Below are positions 1-12,375 of a stretch of 64,000 nt of DNA, piece by piece (the stretch's first letter is position 1; each line of letters opens with the position of its first letter). The notes below the pieces were generated by a model that ran no database searches, was not told the origin of the DNA, and saw nothing but the letters and a program-made list of their open reading frames with translations. Made by a program: the position numbers and the translations under genes. Source of the DNA: Streblospio benedicti (taxonomy: Eukaryota; Annelida; Polychaeta; Spionida; Spionidae); NCBI GenBank assembly GCA_019095985.1, contig CM032660.1, positions 57,398,045 through 57,462,044 of the forward strand, read 5' to 3'.

Positions 1-1
1 T

Positions 2-172
2 GGTTGGAAGATGCAAAATGAAATCTTGGTGCCAAAGTGGCACAATGGACCATCAACACCTACTGACAATTTATTTAATGAAGGGGACACTACAGACGAA
101 ACAGATACAGTTGAATTTGACGATGCAGAAGATGACGAACAATGGTCCGATGATTCTGATGAAGACAATTAA
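2..172 (+). CDS. C-terminal end of an unrecognised acidic-tailed protein (partial)
   Basis: The frame opening at base 2 runs 56 codons to a TAA stop at 170-172 and enters from outside the window. It reads GWKMQNEILVPKWHNGPSTP and then a strongly acidic tail ending SDDSDEDN. A 'GW..(x)..L.P.W...P..P' pattern followed by an acidic end is seen at the C-terminus of some transposon-associated proteins, so this may be the tail of a mobile-element protein rather than a host gene. No domain can be named from this piece. The acidic composition in one frame and the clean stop suggest real coding sequence, but only the edge is visible. Confidence 0.35.
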   Translation, partial: GWKMQNEILVPKWHNGPSTPTDNLFNEGDTTDETDTVEFDDAEDDEQWSDDSDEDN

Positions 173-659
173 TATGTACCTAAACTGAATAGTTACCATT
201 GATGATAAAAGGAAAACATCGTAGACCCTGTCAAAAGTCAGTACACTCATCATCGCCCACGTAGGTAGACTACTACCATACATTAACACATAAGAACCCA
301 TGGTTAAGTAACTTGGTGGTTCTATATAGTCAAAATCCAATGCTTATTCATCGCTGAAATGGGGGTCGGCGTAGTATTCGAAGTTTAGCACATGTGCGTT
401 TAAAAGAGAACTTATATCATGTCCAAAAGGCCCAAAAAGGCACTTTTTTGGCTATAAGCACATGTGCTTTAATGGGCGGGAATACGGTATGCAATCTGTG
501 TGGAGACAAAAACTCTGGAAATTTGTACATATATGCCATATTTTGTTTGTTATAACATATATGATTTAAAATGTATTTTAGATATTTTGTAACAATTAAT
601 AACAAAGCAGTTAAGAAAGTACTTCATTTTTTATAATAAGTGTATATCATCTTTTTATA

Positions 660-1250
660 TCAAGTGGTAATGACTAAATCTACCTAATCCATGCTGACCA
701 CTGACCCAAGAGACCTTTAACCTCGTCTGTCGGTCACTTTCCGTCATTTTATTTGTCTGTCCATGTTATTTCTGAAGAGTACAAACCCCAAGGATCATTT
801 TGAAATTGATTTGAAGTGGTACCTATCATAGCTAAGCTACCCAACCCATGCTTGACCGCTGACCCCAGAGACCTTTGACCTCGTCTGTCGGTCACTTTCC
901 GTCATTTCATTTGTCTGTCCATGTTATTTCTGAAGAGTACAAACCCCAAGGATCATTTTAAAATTGATTTGAAGTGGTACCTAGTTCGGCTACCCAAACC
1001 CGTTTTTAGCGGTCAGTCTTAGCCATCTGTCGGTCACTTTCCGTCAAAAGAAATGTCTGTCACATATCGACTCAATGTTGGTGCACTGTGCCAAGTACTT
1101 TGACAGTATTTTCAAGTGGTACCTCCTTCGGCTACCCATACCCGTTTTTTGACCGCGCTTGACCGCCCCTGGGGGGTACCCCGCCCTCTGATTCCTGGCA
1201 GACGCATGATCTCTGACATGATTATATGGTCAGATATTGGTACCTAGTTT
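660..1250. repeat. Tandem repeat, about 155-bp unit, about 3.7 copies
   Basis: Copies start near 662, 815, 971 and 1115 with the shared opening AAGTGGTA(CC). Each carries a block reading CTGTCGGTCACTTTCCGTCA; copies 1 and 2 are nearly identical and the last two have drifted. Spacing is 153, 156 and 144 bp. No coding potential is evident. Confidence 0.85.
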
Positions 1251-1259
1251 AGCTACACA

Positions 1260-1600
1260 AAGTGGTCTGCTGGTTTCCTGGGCACATAAAATCCAGGTCA
1301 GGGCACATCAAATCTTAGGGTCCTGTGCCCTGATGGGCACGCCATAAAAAAGAACCAGTTATTATATTTTAGCCAAACCATCATATCCACAATGCATTCT
1401 CTATGGTGAAACATACATTGTATAAATGAAGTTTTCATGTTGATATGATTGATAGCTGATCTATTTTTTGTTTCGATTTTTTCTATTTTTGCTATCTGCG
1501 GTTTAGTTTAAAAAATTGCAGGGCACATAAAAATGAAATTAGGGCACATGAATTTGGACCCTCACGTGCCCTGTCAGGCCCGCGAAAAAAAAAGTTAGTG
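1260..1600. repeat. Pair of diverged direct repeats with GGGCACAT motifs
   Basis: Two blocks, about 1290-1345 and 1520-1580, share GGGCACATAAAA..., AGGGCACAT and a GTGCCCTG..GGC end. They are about 240 bp apart. Probably two fragments or the two ends of an old interspersed repeat; the family is not recognised. Confidence 0.45.
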
Positions 1601-3320
1601 TTAAGCCCTGAATATGTAGACTATTATGGGCTCAAAATGTGATAATAAGAATCAGCATCTATACTTTGAATACTAGAACCTTTTAAGTGCAACCGGCTGG
1701 TGCAGGTAACAATATATTTTGATTATTTTATGTGGAATTTATATCATGCTGGTTCCTCTGATTTCCAGGTAAAACGCAGTACGTTGCTTTATTACGAGTG
1801 AAACTTGAGCGTTCTTTGTATTGCAGCATGGGCTCATTTTCTCCCACAAAGTTAGATTTGGCCACGAACTAATGCAGAATAAAATACATATATCACAACG
1901 ACATTACTATATTTATTTCTTAGTGATGATAAAGATTAAATATTGTAAAATTAAAGACATGACTGCCAAATTTTCAGAGCTGTGATGTAATTCAATACGA
2001 TGTACGATTTCCACCAAAAAACAAAAATCTCGAAAATTCCTTCTAATAGAAACATATATAAATTTACTTTGAAACATCTCTACCCCCCCCCCCCCCCAAA
2101 CCCCCAACCTCACTAATACAATCACTTAGCACAAACAAAGTTTGTTGCTAAATAATGAAATGACAATGAATATTAAAAAGGCTTATTACTAATTATTGTC
2201 AATGGTATAAGTAAAAATATTAATATTGAACTACCCATTACATTATAAAGCCGTCAATTTTTATTGCATTCCCAAGTCATAACGATATCGGTTTGAAACA
2301 CGACACAGTAGTAGCCTCTTTTGAAGTTTTAATAATTGCCTTTGAAGTGTTGAAATGAGATACAATGTTGCAACATTGTTGCAGCTTCGTGGACAATTTT
2401 GAGGCGTTTTCCCATACAGGCTTATCAAATCTCGGGGGCACCCAGCTTTCTGTTATTTGACTCGCGAATATTATTTGTGAATGACTTTGCAATATCATTT
2501 CGGGAATTATTTGGGAATGACATTGCAATGTTAATTCGCGAATCTGTACGAATTGATAGTTCGCGGAATACGCTATGATATGCAATCATCCGCGAATCTG
2601 CGGAGTAGATGAATCAGAAATATCAATCACGAATAAATCGCACAAACCCCGAATGGGGTACAGTAATTCGCAACGTGTACTCTAGATGTAAAATAAGAAG
2701 CAATGCATAAAAAACTACATCGGTGAAATTCTTGTGACCATGCCTGTACCTCTAAGCTGTATACCATCTAATACTGCTAATATAAAGAGAACAAATCATA
2801 ATGTTTACACTACACATTCATTAAACAAGAATCAAATATAGCAACGCACAAACAAATACAAAATAACACACGTACCTTTACCTATAATCATTGTAATGGC
2901 CGCATTTTTTATCCACTAATACACTTTGAAAGTACTTTCATATTGATTTAAAACGACTCAAAACTTGAACACTGTTGCACTGTGACCACGCGGTTCCACT
3001 GAATGCACAAATGCAGTACAAAGAGCTGGTACAAAATGATCGACTTTTGACGCCATAGCTGTAAGAGCGAAACTTTACCGTACAGTTAGACTCTTTATAT
3101 GGTGGGCGCCGGGCATATTTGGGGAGACATGTAAATCGATTGGTGTAGCTAAGTGTCTGTGTTTTAATTAATTCACTATTTAGCTGCATGAACTATACAT
3201 CACTAAACATTTATGTACATGTATTGCTGAAATATAAGTTCAGAAATATAATATTCTCATGATTTCTGTGTGTATTTTTGCAATAGTAATAGTAATGCAT
3301 ATTGTATGCTTATGGCCATA
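1600..3320. other. No gene recognised
   Basis: AT-rich sequence with a short poly-C run at 2083-2097 and a 2450-2660 stretch in which TTCGCGAAT-like motifs recur in both orientations. Short open frames on the minus strand (for example 2938-3189) show no recognisable domain, repeat codon bias or splice context. I see no supportable gene. Confidence 0.5.
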
Positions 3321-3324
3321 GCAT

Positions 3325-3460
3325 AGGCAGATCCACGTTTTCGGAAAGGGGGGCGCCCTTAAAGAAAGGGGGGGCGCACTTTAGGATTTCATGAAAAACC
3401 CTATGAAAATGAAGTATTTTGGTGGGCGCCCGCTGCGCCCCCCCCCCCTGGATCTGCCTA
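3325..3460 (+). mobile_element. GGCAGATCC-family MITE, copy 1
   Basis: Ends are inverted: GGCAGATCC at the left and GGATCTGCC at the right, flanked by ATA/TAT. The interior has the family signature, a G-rich left arm, GGATTTCATGAAAAACC, ATGAAAATGAAGTATTTTGG, then a C-rich right arm. At least ten copies or fragments lie in this window, so this is a non-autonomous DNA transposon family. Confidence 0.85.
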
Positions 3461-3474
3461 TGCCATAGTGCCTA

Positions 3475-3740
3475 CAGCTATGGCCTATCACCAAATCTCA
3501 TAGAATTATTGGTATATCTATGTTATAGTTGTGAGAATAAAAGGGATAAATGTTTTACCTAATCAGTCTTTAACCATCTGCATAAGTAATTCGCCTACAG
3601 CTATGTAGCCTATCGCCACAGCACAAATAATGCTTACAGAGAAATCTCATTGCATTATTGTCATATCTACGTTATAGTTGTAAGAATAAAAGGGATAAAT
3701 GTTTCCCTAATCGGTCTAGAAATATCTGCATAGGAAATTC
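3475..3740 (-). repeat. Satellite array, left (inverted relative to the array at 7.0-8.3 kb)
   Basis: Two units read in reverse complement of the array at 6995-8290. Shared landmarks in the opposite orientation are CAGCTATGGC.TATCGCC, TTGGTATATCTATGTTATAGTTG, GGGATAAATG and ATCTGCATAAGTAATTC. With the right array it forms an inverted pair of arms around the retroelement fossil. Confidence 0.8.
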
Positions 3741-6700
3741 TGGGGCTGTCAATGCTAACACACTCCCATCCATGATTGGTCAAGCAAGCAGTGACCCCCG
3801 TCCACCATTAGGTAGTGACCGTTTTCCCTCGCCTAATCCTCCACTACTGAATGATCCTCAGCTAAGTTATTACCAGTGTAGAACTAGAAACCCGCTGGCC
3901 CCCAGTGCTAATGGTGTGGGGGATATAGCGTTACTGCGCTGGGTTGAGTATGATGCTCAAGTCCTCAGCAGGTTCCCAGGCTCCCCATCCATGCGCTACT
4001 TGGGTGGTTTTGCCATCACTAGAAATACGCCACCAGGGACCCATAGCATGGGTAATTTCAGTTCACACCAAACAGCAACTCACGTTGGAGGAACTAGCGG
4101 TGTATAAGGAGGGGCTCCACCACATTAACTTCACCGTGGCTGACTTCATTAATGACCTACAATTGCTGGCTAGACGGGCATATCCTGTTAACGCATCCAA
4201 ACAGCACGAGTTCGTTATGGATAGGCTACGGGACGGCCTCGCCACCCCCTCACTGCGTCAATGCTTTGAGACCTGTGAGGAGGAGGAGGTGGAGGTGCCT
4301 TTCTTAGTGTTGAAAAAGTGCCTCATTCATAGGGAGAGCCGGGATGAACATGAGCGCTATAAGTCTCAGCTTCTCACCACTCCAGACAAACCAAAAAAAA
4401 AAATCACCAAATAAAATGAAGGGGAAGAGTGAGAAGCAGACCCTATCCTACACCTCACCGAGGCTTTGAAAGGTGTGCAGTTGGCCACTCTGCCAGCGAA
4501 TCCCACTAAGCCCTCTTCATCCCTACCACCCCTCGTCAATTGGGCCGTGAACATAAATGAGTCTGGGCTGTCATTGCTAACGCTGATCCATCCATGTTGG
4601 GTCAAATAACCAGGGCTCCGCTGAGGGATTAGAACCTGGAACCTGTGTGAGTTACTGCCCACTGCTACGAAACGTCTTAACCAGCACAGTGGCCACCGTT
4701 AATCAAATACCATGTTTTGCTCTTAGTTGACCTCAACAACTTTTGCAACAACTGAGATCATGACCGTGTGCTGACTACTAGTACACTCGCAGCTAGCCAG
4801 CATCTGGACCTCCCAAGGCCGCTATGCGTCCAGCACACCCGTACTTCTGGTATTAGAACCCCCGTAACTCCCAGTGGTCTGGTGATGGGGAAATAAGGTT
4901 TCTGCAGAGGGTAGAGTTCCATAATCAAACCAGTGTCAGATTTCCAAATCCCCCCCCCCACACACACACTTACACTAAAGGCTACGTAAGGAGCACAGAG
5001 TTTATCGAAACTGGATCTTCGAGTGAGTTGCCACATACAAAGGCACGATTCTACCATGTCAGGGACGTCTGCTGACAATGTGGTGACCCACCACGTGCGT
5101 CAGCAGTGTCCTGAACTTTCTGAAAGTGAGAGAAGGTACCTGCAGGAGGGATTTGACCACAGGCGGTCACCCCTCTAGGCCTGGAGTCCTCCTACTGGGC
5201 GCAGGAAGAATACCACCCACCCTTCCACTCTCTGGAACGTTCTCCAGGGGGCAGGGAAATGAATACGACGGAGTGTTGAGCCCCAAACACTTTGGGGCAG
5301 CGAGCACGGTGGCCAGTTAGCTATCCTGGCATGTGATGGTGATGATTCAACCCGACCTCTGGCTGAATCCACCCATTACCAGAATTTGGTAACGGCTGAT
5401 GGCCAACCTGAACCACGAACCCTCTGCGCTAGGAAGGACCACCAGAGAGGCAGACCGGTCTGTGACATTAATGGTTTAGGGGATAGGACAATCCATCCCC
5501 TCGGGGTGAAACTGGAACCCCAGTCTTACCTACCCAGCCCAGACTACGTGGAACCAGCGACCTGCCATCCAGGTTGGTGTCTCCCTGTCCTGGTCCCGGC
5601 GTGCAGTCTCAGAACTGATGAGTATGAGCAGTGCAACACTGGCGTCCGAATTCTTGCCAACCGTTGAGTCTTGAGAGGCTCGGGCGGCAATATGGATCAC
5701 AGAACATTTTGACTCTGATGTGTCTTCGCTGTCTAAAACCCAGTGGCCCCCTCTGGTAGGGCTGTGCACCAGGCAGGCTAGCCGAACCCCCTCCCAAGTA
5801 ATTGGAGCTAGTACACGAACCATAGACACACCCGAAACCTCCCACCATTTGATGTCTGGGAAAGTCCCTGTTGTCCATGAAGGCACCTGTCAACACCACT
5901 CCACTTGCTTCCCGGTGGTAGAGCCGGAGTATGCTAAGGATGCTACTAAACTGCTTTCCACCAGTAACGACTGGTAGTGTGGGACACCAACACATATCCT
6001 TTTGTCAGCAGCGAGTGGTGGTGTGGGACACCAACACATCACCAGTGGTGTGGGACACCAACACACTACCCTTGCATCAGCGGTTTCTGCAGAAACCTTC
6101 GACATGAACTCTGGAGATGACCTATGTATGTCATGTCATATGCGTCTAGTTCTCCGGAATCACTGGACTGCTACTGCATGTGTGGACAGCGGGGCCACCT
6201 TTAGTATGCTTTTGGAGCAGTTCTACAACGCCATGGGAAGTGACTGGCCAGCTCTTCAGTCCTCATCCATCTCCTTTCACGTGGCCGGGGGAGATGACGT
6301 GTCGGTGATTGGCCAGATCAGTGCTGCTGTTAAGGTGGGGGATCTGGTCCTCGAGTAGCCTCTCATAATTGGGAATATTCAGGGGCCTCACTCCTCACCT
6401 CCTTCCACGACAGTCTGTTGACAGTCAGGCGTGAGGTAGCGGTGCCTGTGCGCACCGTGCAGAGCCTCCACGCTACTGTTAAAACAGGGGGCTGTGGGGA
6501 ATGAAACTGCCTCGTGGAGGGCACTCACTTTATTGATGAGGTCGACGTGGTCACTTGTTTAGCGCGTGTGTCTCCCTATAGTCAAGTCTTTCTCACAGTG
6601 GCAAAAAAAAACTGCCCTAAAAGCATGGGTGTCACCACTCACAGACAATATGGAACGTTCAGAGAGCTTAGAATACGCCCAAGCCGTGGATAGAGATGTG

Positions 6701-6990
6701 GACGGAGAGGGTCGATGCATCCCTGCGGGTGTGAATGAAAAATCTGGTTGGCATCAGGGAGATGAAGATGTATGATGAAGTAACCCTAGCGGTTGCAAAA
6801 ATCGCACCCAAACCCCAGATGTTCACTTCTGTTTGTTCCTCATCGAGTGGCTGTTTCTCATCCTGCTCAGGATGAGAAGTTTGTGACTTGTTGCAATGGA
6901 TGTTGGATTTGAAACCCAACGGGACGGGAGACCGTGCAGGATGACCCGGAAGTGTCATGCCGGGCACCCCTGGGCCATCTGCGGGGCTAT
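3740..6990 (+). mobile_element. Broken Ty3/gypsy-type retroelement fossil (gag and protease parts only)
   Basis: This is an old LTR-retroelement relic. A gag-like segment lies at about 4080-4410 (residues LQLLARRAYPVNASKQHEF, followed by an acidic and basic stretch). A retropepsin-type aspartic protease segment with the DSGATFS active-site signature lies at about 6110-6360. The sequence after it looks like the linker that usually follows protease in this clade. I see no reverse transcriptase, RNase H or integrase, and no recognisable LTRs. The copy is broken in several places and cannot be active. It sits between inverted satellite arrays (3475-3740 and 6995-8290), so it may have been carried or captured by a foldback-type element. 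It looks old but not ancient, since the protease signature is still readable. Confidence 0.7.
5972..6067 (+). repeat. Short tandem repeat inside the retroelement fossil
   Basis: Three copies of a motif containing GTGTGGGACACCAACACA lie in direct orientation at spacings of about 50 and 27 bp, just upstream of the protease segment. Confidence 0.75.
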
Positions 6991-6994
6991 ATAG

Positions 6995-8290
6995 ATGTAT
7001 GGTGAATTACCTATGCAGATAGTATTAGAACGATTAGGGAAACCATTTATCACTAAATTCATCAAGCTATAACATAGATATACCAATAAAACAATTATAT
7101 TTATTACAGCTATGGTGATAGGCCATAGCTGCAAGCATTATTCTTGCTGTGACAATAGGCTATATACCTGTACAGTGGATTACCTATGCAGATGGTATTA
7201 GACCAAGTAACGCCGGGGTAAAGCCGATGGGGTAAATCCGGGAGTTACTCCATCAAGATGGACGCATAGTCTGTCAATTCAAATGTTTTTCTGTTGATTA
7301 TTTAAATGTCTGACACTGAATTTCATGGTATAATAGGCATGTATAAACACTATGCGTGTACAGTTAGAATACTCACATTGAACAGTCAAACTCATCAGAG
7401 AGGTCACAAATCGGGTTTTAAAATTTCCACAATGTGGCCCGTAACTCCAGATTTGTTTATCACTGGAGTTACCCCATCAAAGTTGGAAGTTACCCATATC
7501 ATTCCATATTTCTATTTTGCTCAAATTGCTGCCTATGTACTGATTATTGAATAAGCTGTCTGATTTCATAGTTATTGTTGAATTAGATATTATTAACTTA
7601 GCATAATAACTACTACAGCCGAATACTGTCTAAATACTTAAAAATAAGAGAAAACATGTGTTTACCTTCTTCCCCATCATCCATTTTGATGGGGTAACTT
7701 CATGAAACTTCTGGAGTTACCCCATCGACTTTACCCCGGTGAAGTAAGGAAACCATTTGTTCCTAAATTCTTCCAACTACAACATAGATATACCAATAAT
7801 GCAATGAGATTTCTTACAGCTATGGCGATAGGCCATAGCTGTAAGCACTATTTGTGCTGTGGCGATAGACTATACAGCTGTATGGTGAATTACCTATGCA
7901 GATAATATCAGAACGATTAGGGAAACTATTTATACTTTTTATTATTACAACTGTGACGATCTATCCCTAAATAATTCCAACTATAACATAAATATACCAA
8001 TAAAACAATGATATTTCTTACAGCTATGGCTATAGACCATAGCTGTAAGCATTATTCTTGCCGTGGAGATAGGCTATATAGATGTACAGTGAATTACCTA
8101 TGCAGATAGTATTAGAACGATTAGGGAAACCATTTATCCCTAAATTCATCCAATAATAACATAGATGTACCAATAATGCATTGAGATTTCTTACAGCTAT
8201 GGCGATAGGCCATAGCTGTGAGCATTATTCTTGCTGTGTCGATAGGCTATACAGCTGTATGGTGAATTACCTATTCAGATGGTATCGACT
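6995..8290 (+). repeat. Satellite array, right, about 175-200-bp unit, about 5 units
   Basis: The landmark GAATTACCTATGCAGAT recurs near 7003, 7183, 7889, 8091 and 8264. The gap between the second and third is explained by a 0.53-kb insertion (7210-7740). Each unit holds a palindrome, ACAGCTATGGC-GATAG-GCCATAGCTGT, able to form an 11-bp stem. It is the inverted counterpart of 3475-3740. Confidence 0.85.
7210..7738. mobile_element. MITE with CCGGGGTAAAG termini and 6-bp target-site duplication
   Basis: The left end reads CGCCGGGGTAAAGCCGATGG. The reverse complement of the right end reads CACCGGGGTAAAGTCGATGG, and both continue GGTAA: 25-bp inverted ends with two mismatches. Flanks are AAGTAA on both sides. 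Removing the insert and one AAGTAA restores the satellite unit around it (compare GATTAGGGAAACC in sister units). No transposase frame is inside; interior copies of GTTACCCCATC point to the same family. The superfamily is not assigned. Confidence 0.85.
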
Positions 8291-8299
8291 GGTTTAGTA

Positions 8300-8840
8300 C
8301 AACCATTGCCTGGGTATTAATCACCACTGTATCTATTTCCTTGCTAGGGCATGCATCTCAACTTTTCTTAGAGCTATATGTATGCAAAAAGACCATTAAA
8401 AGCTCAATCCATGTGCAGCAGTCACAAGCTTTAATAATTACAGTGGTTTTATATTTAGGATTAAATTTGTCACAGCAGTGTCGGTTGTTACATTATAGCC
8501 CATTAATGTTGTGCTATGGTAAAATATTTAATAATGTGTACCTTTCATCATACTTAAGCTAAAAATCATTGTTGTATGGTCAAGCCATTACAGGAATGAA
8601 TTAGAGGGCTGGAATATATTTGCTGGTATGGTGCTTTCATTGAATTAATATATTTTGGACATAGAAATGGTTTGTAACCATCATCAATGAGTATAAGGTC
8701 AACTAGTTAACATTCTAGCAAAAATTCCCTTTACGGCTATGACACACTTATATTTATGTCTCCCTAGAAATGTGCACGACATAATGCTGTCTATTAGTCT
8801 AATTTGGAGCTCGCACGGTTTTCTTACAGCTATGGCAACA
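8300..8840. other. No gene recognised
   Basis: AT-rich unique-looking sequence with scattered short open frames on both strands, none with a recognisable domain. The motif TTCTTACAGCTATGGC at 8822-8837 suggests one more degenerate satellite fragment. Confidence 0.4.
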
Positions 8841-8844
8841 AGCC

Positions 8845-9150
8845 AATGAACGACCCGTAAAAACGAAACATTTACGTGGTATTCTTTTATTTATTTTTTA
8901 TAGTTGTTACTTGTGATCGGGAAGCTATTGCTTCGAAATTTAAATTAAAATGATTATAATTATGTATTTTTTAACTTTTGGATTCATGGTTCATGGGAAA
9001 AATGAACGACCTGTAAAAACGAAACATTTACGTAGTATTCTTTTATTTATTTTTTATAGTTGTTACTTGTGATCAGGAAGCAATTGCTTCGAAACTTAAA
9101 TTAAAATTATTATATTTATGAACTTTTTAACTTTTGGATTTTTCAAGCAG
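8845..9150 (+). repeat. Direct tandem duplication, about 157-bp unit
   Basis: Two copies starting AATGAACGACC(C/T)GTAAAAACG at about 8846 and 9002 run through TTTTATAGTTGTTACTTGTG and TTAACTTTTGGATT. They differ at a few positions, so the duplication is fairly recent. Confidence 0.85.
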
Positions 9151-9362
9151 TAGACAAATATATACAAACAATGATTCCATATACTGCATACCTGATTAAC
9201 AGAACATTAATGAAATATTTATAGACTTGCACAAGGCGCTAAAATCTCGCGACGACATGGTGTTGCAATATGAAGTGGGGAAATATGCATTAAGAGTTGA
9301 TAAATATATATGAGTTGATACACATGGATGAGGCCGTGGTCACAAGCAGATGACATAAATGA

Positions 9363-11292
9363 TACAGTAGAACCTCTCTAATAGGACCACTTGTGGGACC
9401 AACTAAAGGAGTGGTCATTAAAAATAAAGAAGGGAGGGGGGAGTGGCGTGAAGAAAAATAGTGTTCTTGACATTTTTTTCATGCCCCCATATTGCCATGC
9501 CAGTATTTTTTCATTCCCACCCCCGGCACATTGTAAATGTAAATGTAAAGTAAATGTAGTGGTTTATAGTCATGATTCTAATGCTCTCACGACTTTACAT
9601 ACACACCAGGCCGTTGGCATCCTTATCACATCGTATCTTTCTCAACTCCCAAGGGAGCATACAGCACAATTGCTGCCATAGCGGCGCAGACGTGCTAATC
9701 ATTCACATTTGCGTTCACTTGCCTGACCTGAACCTATTCAACGTGTAGGTACCACGGATTATTGTATGTTTTTTTCATGCCCCCCCCCCCCTCTCCCCGC
9801 GTCCCATTATTAATTATTCTATGGCATACTATCAGACAGAACCAGGATAAACTATCTCACCAAAACATCTTATGCAGGGACACCACCTCCCCAGTGATAA
9901 AGCTATAGATAAGATGGAAGCTTTATCAATAGATGACATCAAGCTGGGAGTAAAGGGAAAAAAATGAAGATTTATCTGTTGAAGGTGGAAAGATTTGGGA
10001 GCAAGAAGGAGGAGATATATATCAACAAGTCCTTCGAAATGATGGTAGAACACCAACAGATTTGTGATCACAGGGAATTACTCTCATTTCAAACTCCTCT
10101 GGTGCATTCTTTTTCTGAGAAAAGTAGTGTTTTTTTTTTGTTTTGTTTTTTTGTTTTTGATGAAATGGAGGTATTTAGATAATGCCTTTTTCTTTTTTTT
10201 AATGATTTTACATGTTAAATTTAATACATACTAATTATTCATTGTTTTCCTTGCATGTCACTGTCTCAACCTGAGTACGGTACTACCCCTTCTTCCCTCA
10301 CATCAGCCTAAACTGGCCAGGTCATTTTACGTGTTTGGGTGTCAAACGCTTTGTCATGCAAGTCCTTCGTTTAGGGTATAACAGTGGTGTCATCATGTTT
10401 AAAACTAGATAACTATATGTATAACCGTATAAGGAATCATTGTGCACAATTTTTTATGTTACTATCTTATTTTGAGACAACAAAAAGAGGTTTAATTTAA
10501 CAGCATTAATTTGCATTTACCGGGCGCCATTTTATGGGCATATCGGACTGAATGTAAAAAACCTCAATGTTTGACCGCCTTGTAGATATACTAATAATTG
10601 TTCATTTTTAATAATAAATACATATTCGTGTTTCTAACAACTTCAGCTTTATCATGATATATAAATCATTATCAAAACATATATTAGATATTTTTTAATT
10701 ATTTTCTTATATTACTGAGATGCATTTACTTTGACGCTGTTGTTGCAAAAAGCCCATTCCCAGCGAACTGTATAGAGCTTCTTCTAAGCATTGTAAATGT
10801 GATGGCTGGTTTCAAAACATTGGAGAAATCAGGAATGGGGTAAACTGAAATGGTTTCTTCACATTTCAGTGAAACGATGAATACGTGCATGTCTATGGAA
10901 ATTGTGGCAGTTTAGTGTTGGCCACGCAGTTCTGATGAATGGAAAGATTTTATAAATGGTAGTAACTGCTATCTACTATACTAGTATGATTCATGATATT
11001 CTTTGTCCCAAATTTACGACAAAAGCATGTAAATTTTAGAATGTTAGTATTAAAAAATGTTATTTTTCTTGCGCTCCTCCCCTAGAGCACCATGATTTTT
11101 TTTTCACACACACACACCCCAATTTCTCTTCACGCCCCCTCCTCTGTATTTTGTGACCACTCCCTTAAAGTGCTCTTAAACGAGAGGTGGTCTTTATACT
11201 GCGGAGGTTCCCACTTGAATCATTTTGAATGATTGGGACCGGGAAGAGTGGTCTCATTATAGGAGTGGTCTCAATTGGAGGTTCTACTGTAT
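9363..11292. mobile_element. Pogo/Tigger-like TIR element, about 1.9 kb
   Basis: The left end reads TACAGTAGAACCTCTCTAAT and the right end in reverse complement reads TACAGTAGAACCTCCAATTG. Both continue with repeated (A/G)GACCAC motifs and a G-rich stretch ending GTGAAGA, so the inverted ends are long but imperfect. Flanking TA fits the Tc1/mariner/pogo target. No intact transposase frame is recognisable inside. A SINE fragment has inserted at about 9590-9765. Shorter relatives with the same ends lie elsewhere in the window. Confidence 0.65.
9590..9765 (-). mobile_element. SINE fragment (tail part, antisense)
   Basis: It shares CCAGGCCGTTGGCATCC, CTCAACTCCCAAGGGAGCAT and CAACGTGTAGGTACCACG with the SINE copies at 11570-11858 and 35080-35410, but lacks the tRNA-like head. 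Confidence 0.65.
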
Positions 11293-11569
11293 TATATTAA
11301 ACTCTTGTTGCGTGCAAATTTTGTGTTTGAAGACATGTTTATTTGCACCGTTTTTCAACTCGAGATCACAACAGTATATAGTATTGACAGCCAAAAAAGT
11401 ATTGGTCGTCACTGATGGTTATTGTATTGAAGTCAGAGGCACAACGGGGACCACGGCTGCTTGCCAATTTGCAGGCGTTTGCATTTGTGCACCAATGGCG
11501 AAGGTGCAATAGCATAGCGTTTGAATGTTAAGTTGCGGAGTGTTCAGAATTTAGCATCTTTCGTCCTTG

Positions 11570-11858
11570 GGTGAAATGACTTTAGATTTTTACACCAGGT
11601 CATTGGCACACTCATTGTTCATCAATTGATCATTGCATACACATTCAGCGCACAATGCTAATCACTCATAGAATCACTCACACACTCTTCCAACCCAATG
11701 ACCTGTACCTAATTAACGTGTAGGTGCCACGAAACGGTGTGCAACTATTTAGGAATGAGTTTGCTCAACACCCACAACCCGACCCGACCGAGAAATCGAA
11801 CCCATGACATTCTTTCCACGATTCCAACTCCCTATCCACTCGGCCACGGAAGCAAAGA
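11570..11858 (-). mobile_element. tRNA-derived SINE (antisense)
   Basis: On the minus strand the element starts with a tRNA-like head, TGCTTCCGTGGCCGAGTGGA (A box), with a B box reading GGGTTCGATTTC at about 11792-11803. The body then matches the copy at 35080-35410, including CACGTTAATTAGGTACAGGT. A head with tRNA-Ser/Leu-like boxes and a shared non-tRNA body defines a SINE family rather than a tRNA gene. Confidence 0.8.
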
Positions 11859-12112
11859 ATAGGGAGGCAGCCTAGCAAGTACTTAATAACATTCCGTTGT
11901 TGTTCACGTTATTAACTAAGCTAACAAAAATATGTACCAATTTTATTTTCAAGAAGAAAACCCAACTCTACTGCTAACACCAATACAATAAAATCAAACG
12001 ACTCCACAACTGGGGGCAGACGACCACTTTGTCACATGCTGTTATCACGTGACTCATCTACTGCCCATCACGTGATTACACGGACACAATGGCTGATCCA
12101 CGGTTAATTCAT

Positions 12113-12263
12113 AGGCAGATCCAGGGGGCGCGCACGGGGCCCACGCTCCCCCTTTCCCACCAAAATACTTCATTTTCATAGGGTTTTTCATGAAATCCCT
12201 AAGGTGCGCCCCCATTTTCCTTAAGTGCGCCCCTCCCCCTTTTCCAAACACCTGGATCGGCCT
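12113..12263 (-). mobile_element. GGCAGATCC-family MITE, copy 2
   Basis: Termini GGCAGATCCAGG and CCTGGATCGGCC with interior CAAAATACTTCATTTTCATA, in reverse orientation to the copy at 3325. Confidence 0.85.
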
Positions 12264-12375
12264 ATGTAATTGATATGGATCCAGATTCAATTAGCTGACA
12301 CTGTGCGCTTGGAGTGATGTCCCCGGTTCAGAAGGGCCACGATTTATCGGGCATTTGCACGAGAGTACAACCTTC

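Noticed and set aside
3740-6990. LTRs for the retroelement fossil
   Set aside because: No direct repeats bound the element; the flanking similarity is inverted satellite, not LTR.
9960-10182. Transposase fragment inside the pogo-like element
   Set aside because: The open frame there shows no DDE-type or DNA-binding motif.
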